A stretch of DNA of 64,000 nucleotides, taken from Tricholomella constricta (Eukaryota > Basidiomycota > Agaricomycetes > Agaricales > Lyophyllaceae). Of the stretch, positions 9,799-20,249 are shown piece after piece. The notes beneath the pieces were generated by a model. That model searched no databases. It was not told where the DNA came from and was given only the letters and a program-made list of their open reading frames with translations. The stretch lies in the NCBI GenBank assembly GCA_013368375.1, contig JAACJP010000026.1:496001-560000 (forward strand), given 5' to 3'. Both the position numbers and the translations under genes were made by a program. Position 1 is the first letter of the stretch. Each line of letters begins with the position of its first letter.

Positions 9799-12700
9799 CC
9801 GTAGGTTGAGAGAGTCCGAGTTTATCGCGAAGGTATTGGAAAGGTGTCATGGCGAGGGGCTTGGTTAGGATATCGGCGACCATTTCGGAAGTGGAGAGAT
9901 GTTCGAGTTGGAATGTCTCGTCGGCGACGCGTTCGCGGATGAAATGGTGCTGGACGTCGATGTGTTTCGTTCGCGGGTGATAGCGAGCGTCTTTCGAAAG
10001 GTTGATTGTGGCTGTGTTGTCGATGTAGATGGTGGTAGACACGGTCATCGGACGGCCGAGTTCTTCAAGTAGTTGAAGAAGCCATAGCCCGAGTTTGACC
10101 GTGTACGACGCTGCCATATACTCCCCTTCAGTCGAGGAAGTTGCGACAGTGACCTGCTTCTTGCTGCCATAAGCGACGGTCTGACCTCCGAGTTGAAAGA
10201 CAGATCCAGTGACAGAGCGGCGGTCATCGACGTCGCGAGCCCAATCAGAGTCCGTGAATCCAACTAGTTCCAATGGATTTTTCGCTTTTGTCCCTAGCAC
10301 CAGACACATAGACCGGGTACCAGAAAGGTAACGAAGTACGTGTAGTGCTGCCTTCCAGTGTGATTTTCCGGGATTGGAATTGAACTGGCCGAGATACCGA
10401 CTAGCAAAACCAATGTCGGGGCGCGCGATAAGCGAAATCCACGTAAGCGCACCAACTAGTTCGCGATAGGGAACATTCTCCATGTCCTTCTTCTCCTCCT
10501 TCGTCCGCGGGCCATCATCCTTCGATAGAACAAGTCCGGGAACCATCGGGAGCGAGTGAGGCTTGCACTGGTCCATCTTGAACCGTTTCAGGATGGTTTC
10601 GATGTACTGTTGGTGCGAGATGGAAATGGTGTGGTTGACGCGGTCCTCGATCAACTGGAATCCCATTAGCCAGTTCGGGTCCTCCTCCTTCATCTCGAAC
10701 AGATTGTGGAGCTGTTTGCGAACGCGGGCGAGTTCGGCGGGTGAATCTGCGACTGTGATCATGTTGTCGACGTGAATAGCGATGATAGCGGTACCTGATG
10801 CTGATTTACGGTAGAAGACGGCATTGTCGGAGTGAAGTTGAATAAAATCAATCGATTTCAGCCGTTTCAGCATGTACTTGTACCATAATCGAGCTGCTTG
10901 TTTGAGTCCGTAAAGACTGAGTATCAGTCTCACGGGCCGTTTGGTGCCGTCATCGAATCCAGGTGGCTGTCTCATGTAGATGATACAGTCGAGTTTACTG
11001 TGCAGGAATGCGCCAGTGGCGTCGTCTTGCGCTCGTACCCATCCGAGTGAAGCTGCGAGATGGAGGATAATTTTTATGGACTCCAAACGTGCCGTAGGGG
11101 AGAAGGTGTCGTCAAAGTCCAGTCCGGGGATCTGGTAAAATCCCTGCGCAACAAGGCGAGCCTTGTACCGGAGAATTTCGCCGCGTGGACCATATTTAAT
11201 GGTGTAAGTCCACTGACAGCCGATTTCCTTCCGATCCGGAGGTAAGTCTTCGACGACCCAGGTTCCACGCCGTGTGAGGAGATCGATCTCTTCTTGCATC
11301 GCTTTCCACCATAGATCAGCATCCGGAGATTTGGTAGCTTCGCGGAAGTTACGAGGCACATCCGGTCCGTGAGCTGCAAGGAATGCGAGGCGAGCAGTCT
11401 CTCCTTCAGGTGAGGGTTGAACAGTTTCACCTTCGGGAATATCTGACTGTTGAGAATGTCTCGTTGCAACGCGAGCTGCGCGGCGAGATTCTCGGGCATC
11501 TCGAATTTCCTTCCGCTGCTTCTTCAGCTGTAAGTCCTTTGCCTTTTGGATGTCGTTGGCTTGTTTAACCCATGATGGACGTGTTGCACGAGTAGATCGA
11601 CGAGTTTGTGGGGTAGGCAAAGGAGCAGGTGTGGGAGCAGGCGATGAAGTGGGCGATGCTGGAGGAGAGGGTTCCTGACGAGTTGGCTGCGGAACAGGAG
11701 TTGGTGAAGGAAGTTGTGAGTCGGCTGGTGTGGCCTCCTCGTTGATGGTGATAACAGGAATTTCGCTTCGAGCGTTTGTACCTGTAGGTTGAGACACCCC
11801 CTCGCTCGAAGCGGGAGGGCTGGACGTGATGGTGTCCTCGTCACGATGGCTAAATACCTTTTCATAGACGATGACGTCCCGCGAGACAAGGAATCGCTTC
11901 CTGGAGGGTATCCAGATGTTCCAAGCCTTGGATCCGGGTTCGAAGCCGCAGAATATCCCCTCAATAGAGCGGGGTTGGAGCTTCTTCCGGGATTCCGGAG
12001 GAACTCGTACGTGGCAGCGAGAACCAAAAATGCGGAAGGCGGAGACGTCGGGTTTCTTGTTGTAAAATGCCTCGTTGGGGGTTTTGCGTTTGAGGGCTTT
12101 GGTGGGACAGCAGTTCCGGGCGTCAGAAGAATAAAGGTGGGCCTGAGGCCAGAAGCCGTCGGACATACCAGCATCCTTGAGCATAGCGAGAGCATGGTCA
12201 GAAGTGGTACGGTTAAACCGTTCAGCGACTCCGTTCTGCTGTGGGGTATGTGGTGCGGATGTCTCGACAGTAATGCCCTTCTGCTTGAAAAATTCCTTTA
12301 GTTCCTCAGCAATGAATTCCCCCCCACGGTCAGAGCGGAAAAATGTGACTTTACGGCCAGTGGAATTCTCGACGCGTGTGATAAACGCTCTGAGTTCATT
12401 CCTGGTGTCGTTCTTCAGCTTCAGGAATATCTTCCAGCCTTTTCGACTGCAATCGTCGACGATGCCTAGGGCGTAGGTGAAGCCGTGAATCGAGCGATTG
12501 AAGGGTCCTTGAAGATCGGCGTGAAGACGTTCGAGGATTTTTGTGGCGCGTTCCGTGGCTTGTCGAGGAAAGGGGGATTGAGGATGCCTCCCCAACGCGC
12601 ATCCTTCGCAAGGGTGTAGCTCGTCAGAGCGTCGAAGATTCAGGCCAGTGACCATGTCATGCTTCGATAAATAGCGAAGGTAATTTTCGCTTATGTGGCC

Positions 12701-14302
12701 TAATCGGCAGTGCCAGACGTCGAGGGATATTTTAGAGGATGGTACGGCGGCGAAGGCGAGTGTGGATGGAGGGGAGGAAGTGGTAGCGACGACGCAATTC
12801 ATGTCGTAAAGGCCTTCACGGAGGAGCTTGCCTTCCATGATGACCTGGCGATCGTCGTTTGAAATGCGAACCTTTCCATGTTTCTTCCAGATGCCCAGGC
12901 CCTTTCGATCCATTCTACTCTCCGAGATTAAGTTGTCCCGTGCGGCAGGGCAAAAACGAACGCGTTGGAGGGTAACGACACGGTCTGGACGTCCCTTGAC
13001 GCTGACGACGAGGTCTACTTTGCCGCGTCCTTCAACGATGAGTTGAGGTCCATTCGAATTGATGCCTCCGACTGTGGTGTTCTCGGGAGTGAAGGTCTTG
13101 AAGGCTGATCGATGTTTACAGATGTGGGCCGTAGCTCCACTATCTAGTATCCATCCGGTGGGCGAGGTGAATGGAGTAGTCGAAGCCATGTAAACGGAGG
13201 TCTCGGATAGTGTCGAGGCGCTGGAGTTGTCGTCAGAGTCAGTGTCGTGACGTGCCTGGTGTGCCTTCGTTCGCGAGGATCCCTTCCGTCTGCTCTTCTC
13301 TCGCTCCTTCTCTTTCTCCTTCTCCTTTCCTTTTCCTTTCCCCTTCGACTTCTTACTTCTTTGGCGAGGCCCCTGCCCTTCAGCTCCACCCCCTTTCGAC
13401 CAACAGTCTTTCGAAAGGTGACCGGATATCTTGCAGTTCGTGCAGAATGGTTCGCCGGGGACGGGCGTTCGACTCTTGGATTTCTTGTTGCCCGATGCAT
13501 GCGAGGCGTTGTACGCCATGGCCGCGGTCTCCTGGTTTGTCCGAACTCCATATTCGTCCTTGATTCGGCGTTCGACTTCGGAGGATGTGTACTTGGCGGG
13601 TAAGCCAGCGAAGACGTAGTTCCAGGAAGAGGGCATAGAGATGCGAAGGAAACATGCGTACAGATCGTCGTCGATGTCCCTCTGCATCATGATAAGGTCG
13701 CGGCGGTAGCCTTTCATCCGTGCAATGTGCGCGGGTAGGTCGTCCCCGTCGACGTATTTCGTCGTTACAAGGGACGTGATGGTGAGTGTCCAGTCAGTGA
13801 GTGTCCGTCCCGCAAAAAGGCGCTGCGCTTCAAGCCAGATCACTGCAGCCTCGCGATGGTGACCCAGTTGGTTCACCACCTCTTCCGTCATGTTCGTGGT
13901 AAGGATCGCGCGCACTTGAGCGTTAGCTCGTTTCCAGCGCTGCGCGGCAATTCGCTCCGTCATGTCGTCCGGTTTCGGAACAAGCCCTTGACAGTAGTCG
14001 AACAAATCCACGGTGTCGAGGGTAGATTCGATCATCGTGGTCCACGTAATGTAGTTGGTGGCGGAGAGTTTATGCGGGAGGCGAAGAAGATGTTGATATT
14101 TCGAGGGCTCGATGTCCTGCTCCAGAGTCCAGTGAGTGGCAGAGTCGGGGTTCCCGTATGGCGCCGGCGAGTGCGGGCGCGATTGTACCGGGGTCTTCGC
14201 TCCGTCTTCCTCCTCCAGAGAAGGAAACAGTGCTGGACGTAGGCGCCCTGTTACGGGCGAGCCAGAGGTGTGGGCGGACGGGTTAGTCGAGCTGTACGAC
14301 AT
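9794..14302 (-). CDS. Copia gag-pol polyprotein, 1502 aa, reverse transcriptase motif altered
   Basis: Single uninterrupted frame with ATG at 14302. Approximate order: gag to residue 280; a CCHC zinc knuckle near 285-300 (CTNCKISGHLSKDC); a lysine-rich linker; an aspartic protease near 385 (ILDSGATAHI). Then comes integrase with an HHCC zinc site (HCRLGH...CEGCALG) and the core (DDCSRKGW, SDRGGEF, PQQNGVAERFNR). Reverse transcriptase follows (VRAQDDATGAFLHSKL, LYGLKQAARLWYK), then RNase H with the ADILTKPL tail. The catalytic motif, normally xVDD, reads HVDN: codon 10763-10765 encodes Asn. The second Asp binds catalytic metal in all known reverse transcriptases, so this copy probably cannot reverse transcribe by itself. 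It could still be moved in trans. Confidence 0.95.
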   Translation of the reverse strand: MSYSSTNPSAHTSGSPVTGRLRPALFPSLEEEDGAKTPVQSRPHSPAPYGNPDSATHWTLEQDIEPSKYQHLLRLPHKLSATNYITWTTMIESTLDTVDLFDYCQGLVPKPDDMTERIAAQRWKRANAQVRAILTTNMTEEVVNQLGHHREAAVIWLEAQRLFAGRTLTDWTLTITSLVTTKYVDGDDLPAHIARMKGYRRDLIMMQRDIDDDLYACFLRISMPSSWNYVFAGLPAKYTSSEVERRIKDEYGVRTNQETAAMAYNASHASGNKKSKSRTPVPGEPFCTNCKISGHLSKDCWSKGGGAEGQGPRQRSKKSKGKGKGKEKEKEKEREKSRRKGSSRTKAHQARHDTDSDDNSSASTLSETSVYMASTTPFTSPTGWILDSGATAHICKHRSAFKTFTPENTTVGGINSNGPQLIVEGRGKVDLVVSVKGRPDRVVTLQRVRFCPAARDNLISESRMDRKGLGIWKKHGKVRISNDDRQVIMEGKLLREGLYDMNCVVATTSSPPSTLAFAAVPSSKISLDVWHCRLGHISENYLRYLSKHDMVTGLNLRRSDELHPCEGCALGRHPQSPFPRQATERATKILERLHADLQGPFNRSIHGFTYALGIVDDCSRKGWKIFLKLKNDTRNELRAFITRVENSTGRKVTFFRSDRGGEFIAEELKEFFKQKGITVETSAPHTPQQNGVAERFNRTTSDHALAMLKDAGMSDGFWPQAHLYSSDARNCCPTKALKRKTPNEAFYNKKPDVSAFRIFGSRCHVRVPPESRKKLQPRSIEGIFCGFEPGSKAWNIWIPSRKRFLVSRDVIVYEKVFSHRDEDTITSSPPASSEGVSQPTGTNARSEIPVITINEEATPADSQLPSPTPVPQPTRQEPSPPASPTSSPAPTPAPLPTPQTRRSTRATRPSWVKQANDIQKAKDLQLKKQRKEIRDARESRRAARVATRHSQQSDIPEGETVQPSPEGETARLAFLAAHGPDVPRNFREATKSPDADLWWKAMQEEIDLLTRRGTWVVEDLPPDRKEIGCQWTYTIKYGPRGEILRYKARLVAQGFYQIPGLDFDDTFSPTARLESIKIILHLAASLGWVRAQDDATGAFLHSKLDCIIYMRQPPGFDDGTKRPVRLILSLYGLKQAARLWYKYMLKRLKSIDFIQLHSDNAVFYRKSASGTAIIAIHVDNMITVADSPAELARVRKQLHNLFEMKEEDPNWLMGFQLIEDRVNHTISISHQQYIETILKRFKMDQCKPHSLPMVPGLVLSKDDGPRTKEEKKDMENVPYRELVGALTWISLIARPDIGFASRYLGQFNSNPGKSHWKAALHVLRYLSGTRSMCLVLGTKAKNPLELVGFTDSDWARDVDDRRSVTGSVFQLGGQTVAYGSKKQVTVATSSTEGEYMAASYTVKLGLWLLQLLEELGRPMTVSTTIYIDNTATINLSKDARYHPRTKHIDVQHHFIRERVADETFQLEHLSTSEMVADILTKPLAMTPFQYLRDKLGLSQPTD

Positions 14303-14460
14303 GGTGTTTGTCGGATAGATGGGATCGCGATGGGTGCTGATGGCGCGGCTCTGTGAACTGTTCGAGATCCAGGCAGCGGCTGAGTGCGACAGGTTCTTCC
14401 TGAAGGAGTCTAGCGTTCGTGTTCACGACAGGTAGGCTTCTCGAGATGCGCTCAGGCTTC

Positions 14461-14473
14461 GGGGCCCATAACC
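14461..14473 (-). other. Primer binding site, half-tRNA initiator Met type
   Basis: In element sense GGTTATGGGCCCC lies directly after the 5' LTR. It is complementary to the anticodon arm of initiator tRNA-Met (GGGGCCCAUAACC), the primer type used by Drosophila copia. It does not match the usual tRNA 3' end. The identification rests on remembered tRNA sequence. Confidence 0.65.
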
Positions 14474-14775
14474 TGAAAGAAAGTACCGGGCTATGTAATA
14501 GACAGTAAGTCCTCAGTCGTGTTATAGAGACTCGTATATTGGATGTACCTATGTAATAGACAGTAAGTCTAGTAAAGAATGAATCAGTATAAGCAGTAGG
14601 TACACTAAGGAATGCAGTAACTTACCCTCAGTCGTGTTATAGAGACTGAGGGTGAGGATACGTGGTTGGCGCGTGTATGTACGTAGCACGTGGTAACGAG
14701 ATTAGATCAAATCGTAAAAGGGAGAAACGAGAGACGAGAGTAAATCACACATAAGGAAAGGACTGGATTCCAACA
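14474..14775 (-). repeat. 5' LTR of the copia element
   Basis: 302 bp. Matches the LTR at 9485-9786 at every position I compared except the fourth base. Followed on the right by the target duplication CCCTG at 14776-14780. Confidence 0.95.
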
Positions 14776-14780
14776 CCCTG

Positions 14781-17009
14781 CCACTTGAGGTAATCCACCG
14801 TTCGCTGTTCAACGTACATGTACAACGCTCAGGCCGATCTCTAACAGCTCGATCCCGAAATGTTCATCACGTTCTTTGAAAGCTTCACCGAGTATCGCGA
14901 CGCTCTCGCTGTGAAGAAGCAGAAGTCTGAACGCGAGACCCATGTTCTGTCGTCGGTCAATCTGCTCTTATCCACTTTGTCGACGGATTACCCCACCACC
15001 CTTGCGACAATTGATCGCCTAACGGCGCACGGAGAAATCACATTCGAGCTTCTATACGCCATCCTCGTTCCACGCTCCGTCTTCGTCGCCTACTGTGTCG
15101 TCACGGGGAAGCCGCGCCTGTTCACACTAGCGTCCTTCATGCGTACCACAGCTGACGGGAAACCCGTCTACCAGTTGTCCTGTGAGGGCTTCGACCTGGT
15201 CGACAAGATGTCCCAACAGAAAGCCACATTTGGCAAGACACAGGCGATGGTTTACCTCCAATCGTTCAAGGGGACGGTCAAAATCCAGGACTTGGACGCT
15301 TACCCATTGAAGTATCACCCTGAGCCAGAGAAATTGCGTGCAGCGCTCTTGCAACGTGGCAAGAAATGGGCAAGCCTGGTCGGAGTGCACCATATGCAAT
15401 ATAATGGTATCGCTGCACTTAAATCCGAGGACAAACTTGTCAAACACAGTGTTCGTCGTCCTCGAATTAATATCACCTGTACGCTCACTAAGGTTACAGG
15501 TCAATGGTCGGATCATGGTTGACAGAGGTGACTGCTTCGCACATCTAAATCACTCGTGCATAAAACACTGACTCTATGAAATTAAAGCAACCTTCCGCCG
15601 GTTGAACGCAAACTACCCACTTCCCGTCTCCTGTGCTCCAATCGATGCAGGAATTTTTCAGCCGGCCTATGTCCCCCAGGTCTCTGTCGAGAGCTTGCCA
15701 ATCCCGAGGAGAAACACTGGACTGATGATGCACCCGCCCATGCCGCCGCCCCCTCTCCCACATGTAACGCCCTGGCAAAGTCCTTATTCCAACGGTCCGT
15801 GGCGCCAGGTTACCTGCATCCCCATGCGTTGACGCCATTTTCCTCTAGGCACCCTCGTGCAATCAACGCCTAACGACGACGATTCTAACGACGACCTCGC
15901 GGACGATGATCTGATCCTTGCATCCACGCTGGTGTATGGGTTCAGTCTCTCCGACAAAATATGGTGTACGTTCTGGCTCTCTCCTTCTTCTTCTTCTTCT
16001 CTTGGTTAATCATGCCAATTTTTCAGTGGAGTTTGATGTTGAGAAAGTCCAACCCGTGGAATGGAACGAAGATGCCTTTGGCAATCTGGTCCTCCATTCT
16101 ACGCGGAAAGACCTCCTGCGCTCCCTTGTCGAGGCCCATCACAACGAACTTGGGTTCGATGACTTCATCAAAGGGAAGGGACATGGTCTCGTCATCAATC
16201 TTTTCGGGCCCCCAGGAGTCGGTACGTTTGGCCAGCACCTTGATGATACACTGAGGACTGATTTGTGCATAATTACTACAGGCAAGACTTTCTCGGCGGA
16301 AGCCACAAGTGAGCATGTCAAGCGTCCCCTTTACGTCATTGGTGGAGGCGACCTTGGTACCAAAGCGTCTACCATGGACGCTACCCTGGAGCGCATCTTT
16401 GATGTTGCCACAGCATGGAAGGCGATCGTGCTGATCGATGAGGTACGTTGCTCCTCCGAGTCGATCATGAAATAATGACATTTCTAAATACATTCTAGGC
16501 TGACGTCTTCCTCGAGCAACGATCGCTTCATGATTTAGAGCGCAATGCCATGATTGCTGTCTTGTAAGCAACACCGCCCCTTTCTCATCCCCCCCTTTTC
16601 TAATGATGGGTTCCGTTCCTTCCTCAGCCTCCGCCACGTCGAGTACTACCGCGGCATCCTCTTCCTAACCACCAACCGCGTCCAAGCCTTCGACGAAGCA
16701 TTCCTCTCCCGCATCCACGTCGCCCTCCACTTCCACGAGCTGAGCCAAGCCTCAAAGGAACAAGTCTGGACCGCCTTCATCGCGAAACTCGGCGCTTCGA
16801 ACGCCATCACCATCACGCCCGAACAGATAACGGAGCTCGCCAAACGCGACGTCAACGGCCGCCAGATCAAGAACGCCGCACGCACGGCGCAGTCGCTTGC
16901 TGTCGGCCGTGGCGAGAAGATCGATTATTCACATTTCGTGGAGACGCTCGATGCGATGGCGGAGTTCACAAAGGAGTTTCAGGTCTTGAGGAAGGATCAG
17001 CATCGGTAA
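14781..17009 (+). pseudogene. DUF7025-type AAA+ ATPase gene, 3' part downstream of the insertion
   Basis: Exons 14781-14789, 14848-15450, 15500-15527, 15588-15794, 15849-15965, 16027-16221, 16282-16442, 16499-16563 and 16628-17009. All introns are 49-64 nt and all phases agree. The protein has the DUF7025 region (DPEMFITFFESFTEYRDAL, DAYPLKYHPEPEKLR) and a proline-rich linker. The AAA core has Walker A GPPGVGKT, split by an intron, and Walker B AIVLIDEADVFLEQRS. It continues with HVEYYRGILFLTTNR (sensor 1), AFLSRIHVALHF (arginine finger region) and a C-terminal lid. Such ATPases act on unknown protein substrates. The donor at 15795 (GTCCGT) is weak but gives the only in-frame junction. The frame is intact apart from the retrotransposon, so the gene was probably functional until recently. 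Alone it could be expressed only from a new start. Confidence 0.88.
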
Positions 17010-17397
17010 TGGGATTGATGTCGCGAGGAGTTTGTTTCCTTTGTACCTTGTACTTTCATTGGCTTCTACTTTTGAATGGTTCCGTGTGTTGTATTATTAT
17101 GTAAAATCTCCATGTACGTACATTTTTGACTCCTCGTGTTGCTCGGAAATGAATGTTTTTTGCGTGAAAGGTTTATACACAGCAAAGCGGATAGTGGCGG
17201 TGAAAGACCACGTATAAGAGGCGAATTTGCCTCAAATGAAGGCATCGCTATCACTCCAGGCCAGAATTCACTCCAAACTCAGTTAAGTACGATCACACGA
17301 AGAGAGATGCAAGTTTCATTTCTCATACGGTCAATAACACGCTGCTAACATGCTTTGGGTGATATGGACAGTGTTTAAAGCTTGATACGCACAGAAG
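17010..17397. other. Intergenic region
   Basis: Spacer between the ATPase gene and an F-box gene, AT-rich, no coding signal. Confidence 0.55.
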
Positions 17398-18573
17398 ATG
17401 AAAAACACGCTGGGAAGCACCGACAGCCTCGTGTTAACAAGCATTGCATCTCTGCCAGAAGAATTACTTTGCGCAATCTTCAGCTTCCTTTATGATGACA
17501 ACGACGGAAACTTATCCACATCGCTCCTCCTATCGCACGTCTGCAGCGACTGGCGCGAAATCGCACTCGACCTTCCATGGCTTTGGACCAAGGTCCGAAT
17601 TACCCAGCATAACCATACAATCCTCGAGGACATACTTATGCGGTCCAACAATCGTCCATTAGACGTCTGCGTCTACCTCCCCGATCCCACACCGCAGAAC
17701 GCGACTTTTGGGTTATGGAGTACGCTGATTCTGCTCGCCAGAGAACTGAAACGATGCCACAGCCTCGACGTATCCGCACCCAGTCCAACGTACGGTCTGA
17801 TGCGCAACGCCTTCATCCGAGACCTCAAGGCACCATTGCTGGCCTCCCTAAAGCTGCGGCGCCAAGGCCGGAGTGACGGGGAGTGCGTGTTTCCAAGTGT
17901 AGCCTTCAATCCCAAAGTCCTCACCTACGTCGCCCTCGACGGCGTCGGACTTCAATCCGCCGACCTGAACGGGGTACGGACCTTGGTCCTGAAGCAAGTC
18001 AATGCTTCCTGGCTCCCCGACTGCTTAGGCCCCGACAATGCGCTGGAGAGCCTCTATCTTTCCCGAACCTCCCTCCAGTGGAGCGGCAGGACACTGGAAA
18101 CTCCGCACCTGGCGCACGTTACACTGCGAGGGCAGAACCCCTTTCCGTTTCTCCACGCAGCGTGGTACACCCCGGAACTTAGGAGCTTGACGATGTCCCG
18201 CCTGTGCATGGACCACTGGATGGAGATCCTGTTTTTCCTCTCCCACGTGGACCCACATCCTGAGAAGTTGGCGACGCTGACGACGTTGACGCTCGCTGAT
18301 TGCAAGACGAAGGATATCATGAGTGATGGGGACGATGTGGCTGCGCTCATAGAGGCAACCCCAGGGCTGAGGCGCTTTAATTTTGAGGGTAAGGAGGCGC
18401 ACCCGGAACCGGTTTTGGAGGTCCATGATGTGTGGGGTGGTTGGCCGTTGCTGTCGGATGTTTATGTGGATGGGGTCAGAGTAACGAAGCGTGGCGATGG
18501 TCGTGCATTGTGGCGGTATGAGAGGGTGAGGAGAGAGGATCTCGGCTTGAAGACTAATGTTGAGCCGACGTGA
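17398..18573 (+). CDS. F-box protein
   Basis: Single exon, 391 aa. An F-box lies at about residues 17-60 (SIASLPEELLCAIFSFLYDD...LSHVCSDWREIALDLPWLW). It is followed by irregular leucine-rich sequence (LKAPLLASLKLR, TLVLKQVNASWL, LRSLTMSRLCM), as in the large agaricomycete F-box family. F-box proteins bind Skp1 and act as substrate adaptors of SCF ubiquitin ligases; the substrate cannot be inferred. The ATG at 17398 is the first of the frame and lies just before the domain. It is one of eight F-box-type genes in this window. Confidence 0.85.
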   Translation: MKNTLGSTDSLVLTSIASLPEELLCAIFSFLYDDNDGNLSTSLLLSHVCSDWREIALDLPWLWTKVRITQHNHTILEDILMRSNNRPLDVCVYLPDPTPQNATFGLWSTLILLARELKRCHSLDVSAPSPTYGLMRNAFIRDLKAPLLASLKLRRQGRSDGECVFPSVAFNPKVLTYVALDGVGLQSADLNGVRTLVLKQVNASWLPDCLGPDNALESLYLSRTSLQWSGRTLETPHLAHVTLRGQNPFPFLHAAWYTPELRSLTMSRLCMDHWMEILFFLSHVDPHPEKLATLTTLTLADCKTKDIMSDGDDVAALIEATPGLRRFNFEGKEAHPEPVLEVHDVWGGWPLLSDVYVDGVRVTKRGDGRALWRYERVRREDLGLKTNVEPT

Positions 18574-18935
18574 TGTGGTGGTATCTATTGGTATATCGAT
18601 AGAGAGGAAACTTGATCACACCCATACTTTGACGACAACAATTGCGCCTATAATTTGCTCGATCGCTTTTCGTGAGTTGATTGATCCACTGTGTTATAAG
18701 CAATTATCCAGAGAAATAGAAAAGAAAGCCGACTTTTGTCAATTGGTCAAATGCTTGAGGTAGGTGGTAAGACCGCGAAGTCGGCACCAGCCTGAAATGA
18801 ACGCTGGCATCAGGTGCCGCATCACAAAATACCGGCATATTCCGGGCTGGTAAACACGGCGTAAACGCAAAAGCTCCCCTTCATCCTCCGCCAACAAGAC
18901 CCTCCCCGTCGACACCTCAAGACTATCCGATAAAA
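18574..18935. other. Upstream region of the ribosomal protein gene
   Basis: Contains the promoter and pyrimidine-rich leader of the eL8 gene; no separate gene was seen. Confidence 0.5.
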
Positions 18936-20249
18936 ATGGTGAGCATTCAGCGCGCGCGACGACGAGCTCTAGTGTTGGCAGTTCGAAATCTCGAAATCGG
19001 TGCAACCTGAGATGGATGGTAAGTTTTCTCTTTGGATGACCTTGAACACATCGTAACTGATAGTCTTTGTAGAACTGCCTCCAGCAACTGGAAGATATCG
19101 AATCTATATCGAATTTCTTTCTTAAGCATGGAGTCATCCTTAGCGATGACAACGAAGTGCTTTTTATGCTGGGTCGTGCTACACTTCGGTGTGCACGACG
19201 CTAGAGCTCCGAGGCGCAATGTCACTTTATAGTACCATTGCTAACCCTCGTCTCAATGACCAGCCCCCCAAAGCCAAAGCCGGATCCGCCAAGAAGCCTG
19301 CCGCCGCCCCGTTCGGTGCCAGCAAGGTCACCAAGGCCAAGAAGAACCCTCTCTTCGAGGCTGACGCCAAAAACTTTGGCATCGGTGCGTATGGATCTAG
19401 TCACTTTTGAATAAGACAGGCTGAGCAAAATTTCAGGCCAGGATATCCGCCCCACTACTGACCTCACTCGCTTCGTCAAGTGGCCCGAATATGTCCGCCT
19501 TCAGCGCCAAAAGATCATCCTTCACCAGCGTCTCAAGGTCCCCCCTGCGATTGCTCAGTTCTCCCACACCCTGGACAAGAACACTGCCACACAGCTGTTC
19601 AAGCTCCTGAACAAGTACCGCCCCGAGTCCAAGGAGGAGAAGAAGGCTCGTCTTGAGGCCACCGCTGCCGCTGCCGCCGAGAACAAGGATGCCAAGGTAC
19701 GCCAGCTCACTGGACAGTATTGAATTCGCATAGCTGACTCTGTCATTCTTTGCAGGACTCCAAGAAGCCCATGTTCGTGAAGTACGGCCTTAACCACGTC
19801 GTCGCTCTCGTTGAGGCCAAGAAGGCGTCCCTCGTCGTCATCGCCCACGATGTCGACCCCATCGAGCTCGTCGTCTTCCTCCCCGCACTCTGCCGCAAGA
19901 TGGGTGTCCCCTATGTCATCGTCAAGGGCAAGGCCCGTCTCGGCACAGTCGCGCACAAGAAGACCGCCGCCGTCCTTGCCCTCCAGGACGTCAGGAGCGA
20001 GGATCAGCGCGAGCTCTCCACCCTCGTCTCTGCCGCCAAGGCGAACTTGTACGTTGCCTTCACCTTCATCTCCCGTACTCTGTCAAGCAAGGCACTCATC
20101 GTCACTTTTTCTTTAGCTCTGACAAGTACGAGGACAACCGCCGCCAGTGGGGTGGAGGTGTCCGTGGCAACAAATCCACCGCCATGCTCCGCAAGCGCGC
20201 CAAGGCTGCTGGGCAGACCATCACTGCCGCCTCCATCGGCAAGCTTTAA
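18936..20249 (+). CDS. RPL8: 60S ribosomal protein eL8 (yeast L8, human L7a)
   Basis: Exons 18936-18938 (only the ATG), 19264-19384, 19437-19696, 19756-20048 and 20117-20249; 269 aa, close to the 256-266 aa of yeast and human homologues. The protein is basic throughout and contains the L7Ae/L30e-type RNA-binding fold. Recognisable segments are [74 protein letters not shown], and the end [18 protein letters not shown]. It is a structural component of the large ribosomal subunit. The start is assigned to an ATG followed at once by GTGAGC, with the acceptor CAG at 19261-19263. This gives a 325-nt first intron and the expected N-terminus MPPKAKAG. The intron contains a second canonical donor and acceptor pair (19019 to 19072). 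Confidence 0.92.

Larger units (their letters stand above)
9485..14775 (-). mobile_element. Complete Ty1/copia LTR retrotransposon inserted in the AAA ATPase gene
   Basis: The element is 5291 bp and transcribed on the minus strand. Two 302-bp LTRs (9485-9786 and 14474-14775) have TG...CA ends and appear identical except at the fourth base (t versus a). The flanking 5-bp duplication is CCCTG (9480-9484 and 14776-14780). Between the LTRs are a primer binding site, one gag-pol frame and a polypurine tract. Domain order gag, protease, integrase, reverse transcriptase, RNase H defines Ty1/copia. Near-identical LTRs and a perfect target duplication indicate a recent insertion. The reverse transcriptase carries a substitution in its catalytic motif (see the coding entry). 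Confidence 0.97.

Noticed and set aside
18939..19263. C/D-box snoRNA in the long eL8 intron
   Set aside because: GATGA-like and CTGA motifs occur, but not in the order, spacing or terminal pairing required.
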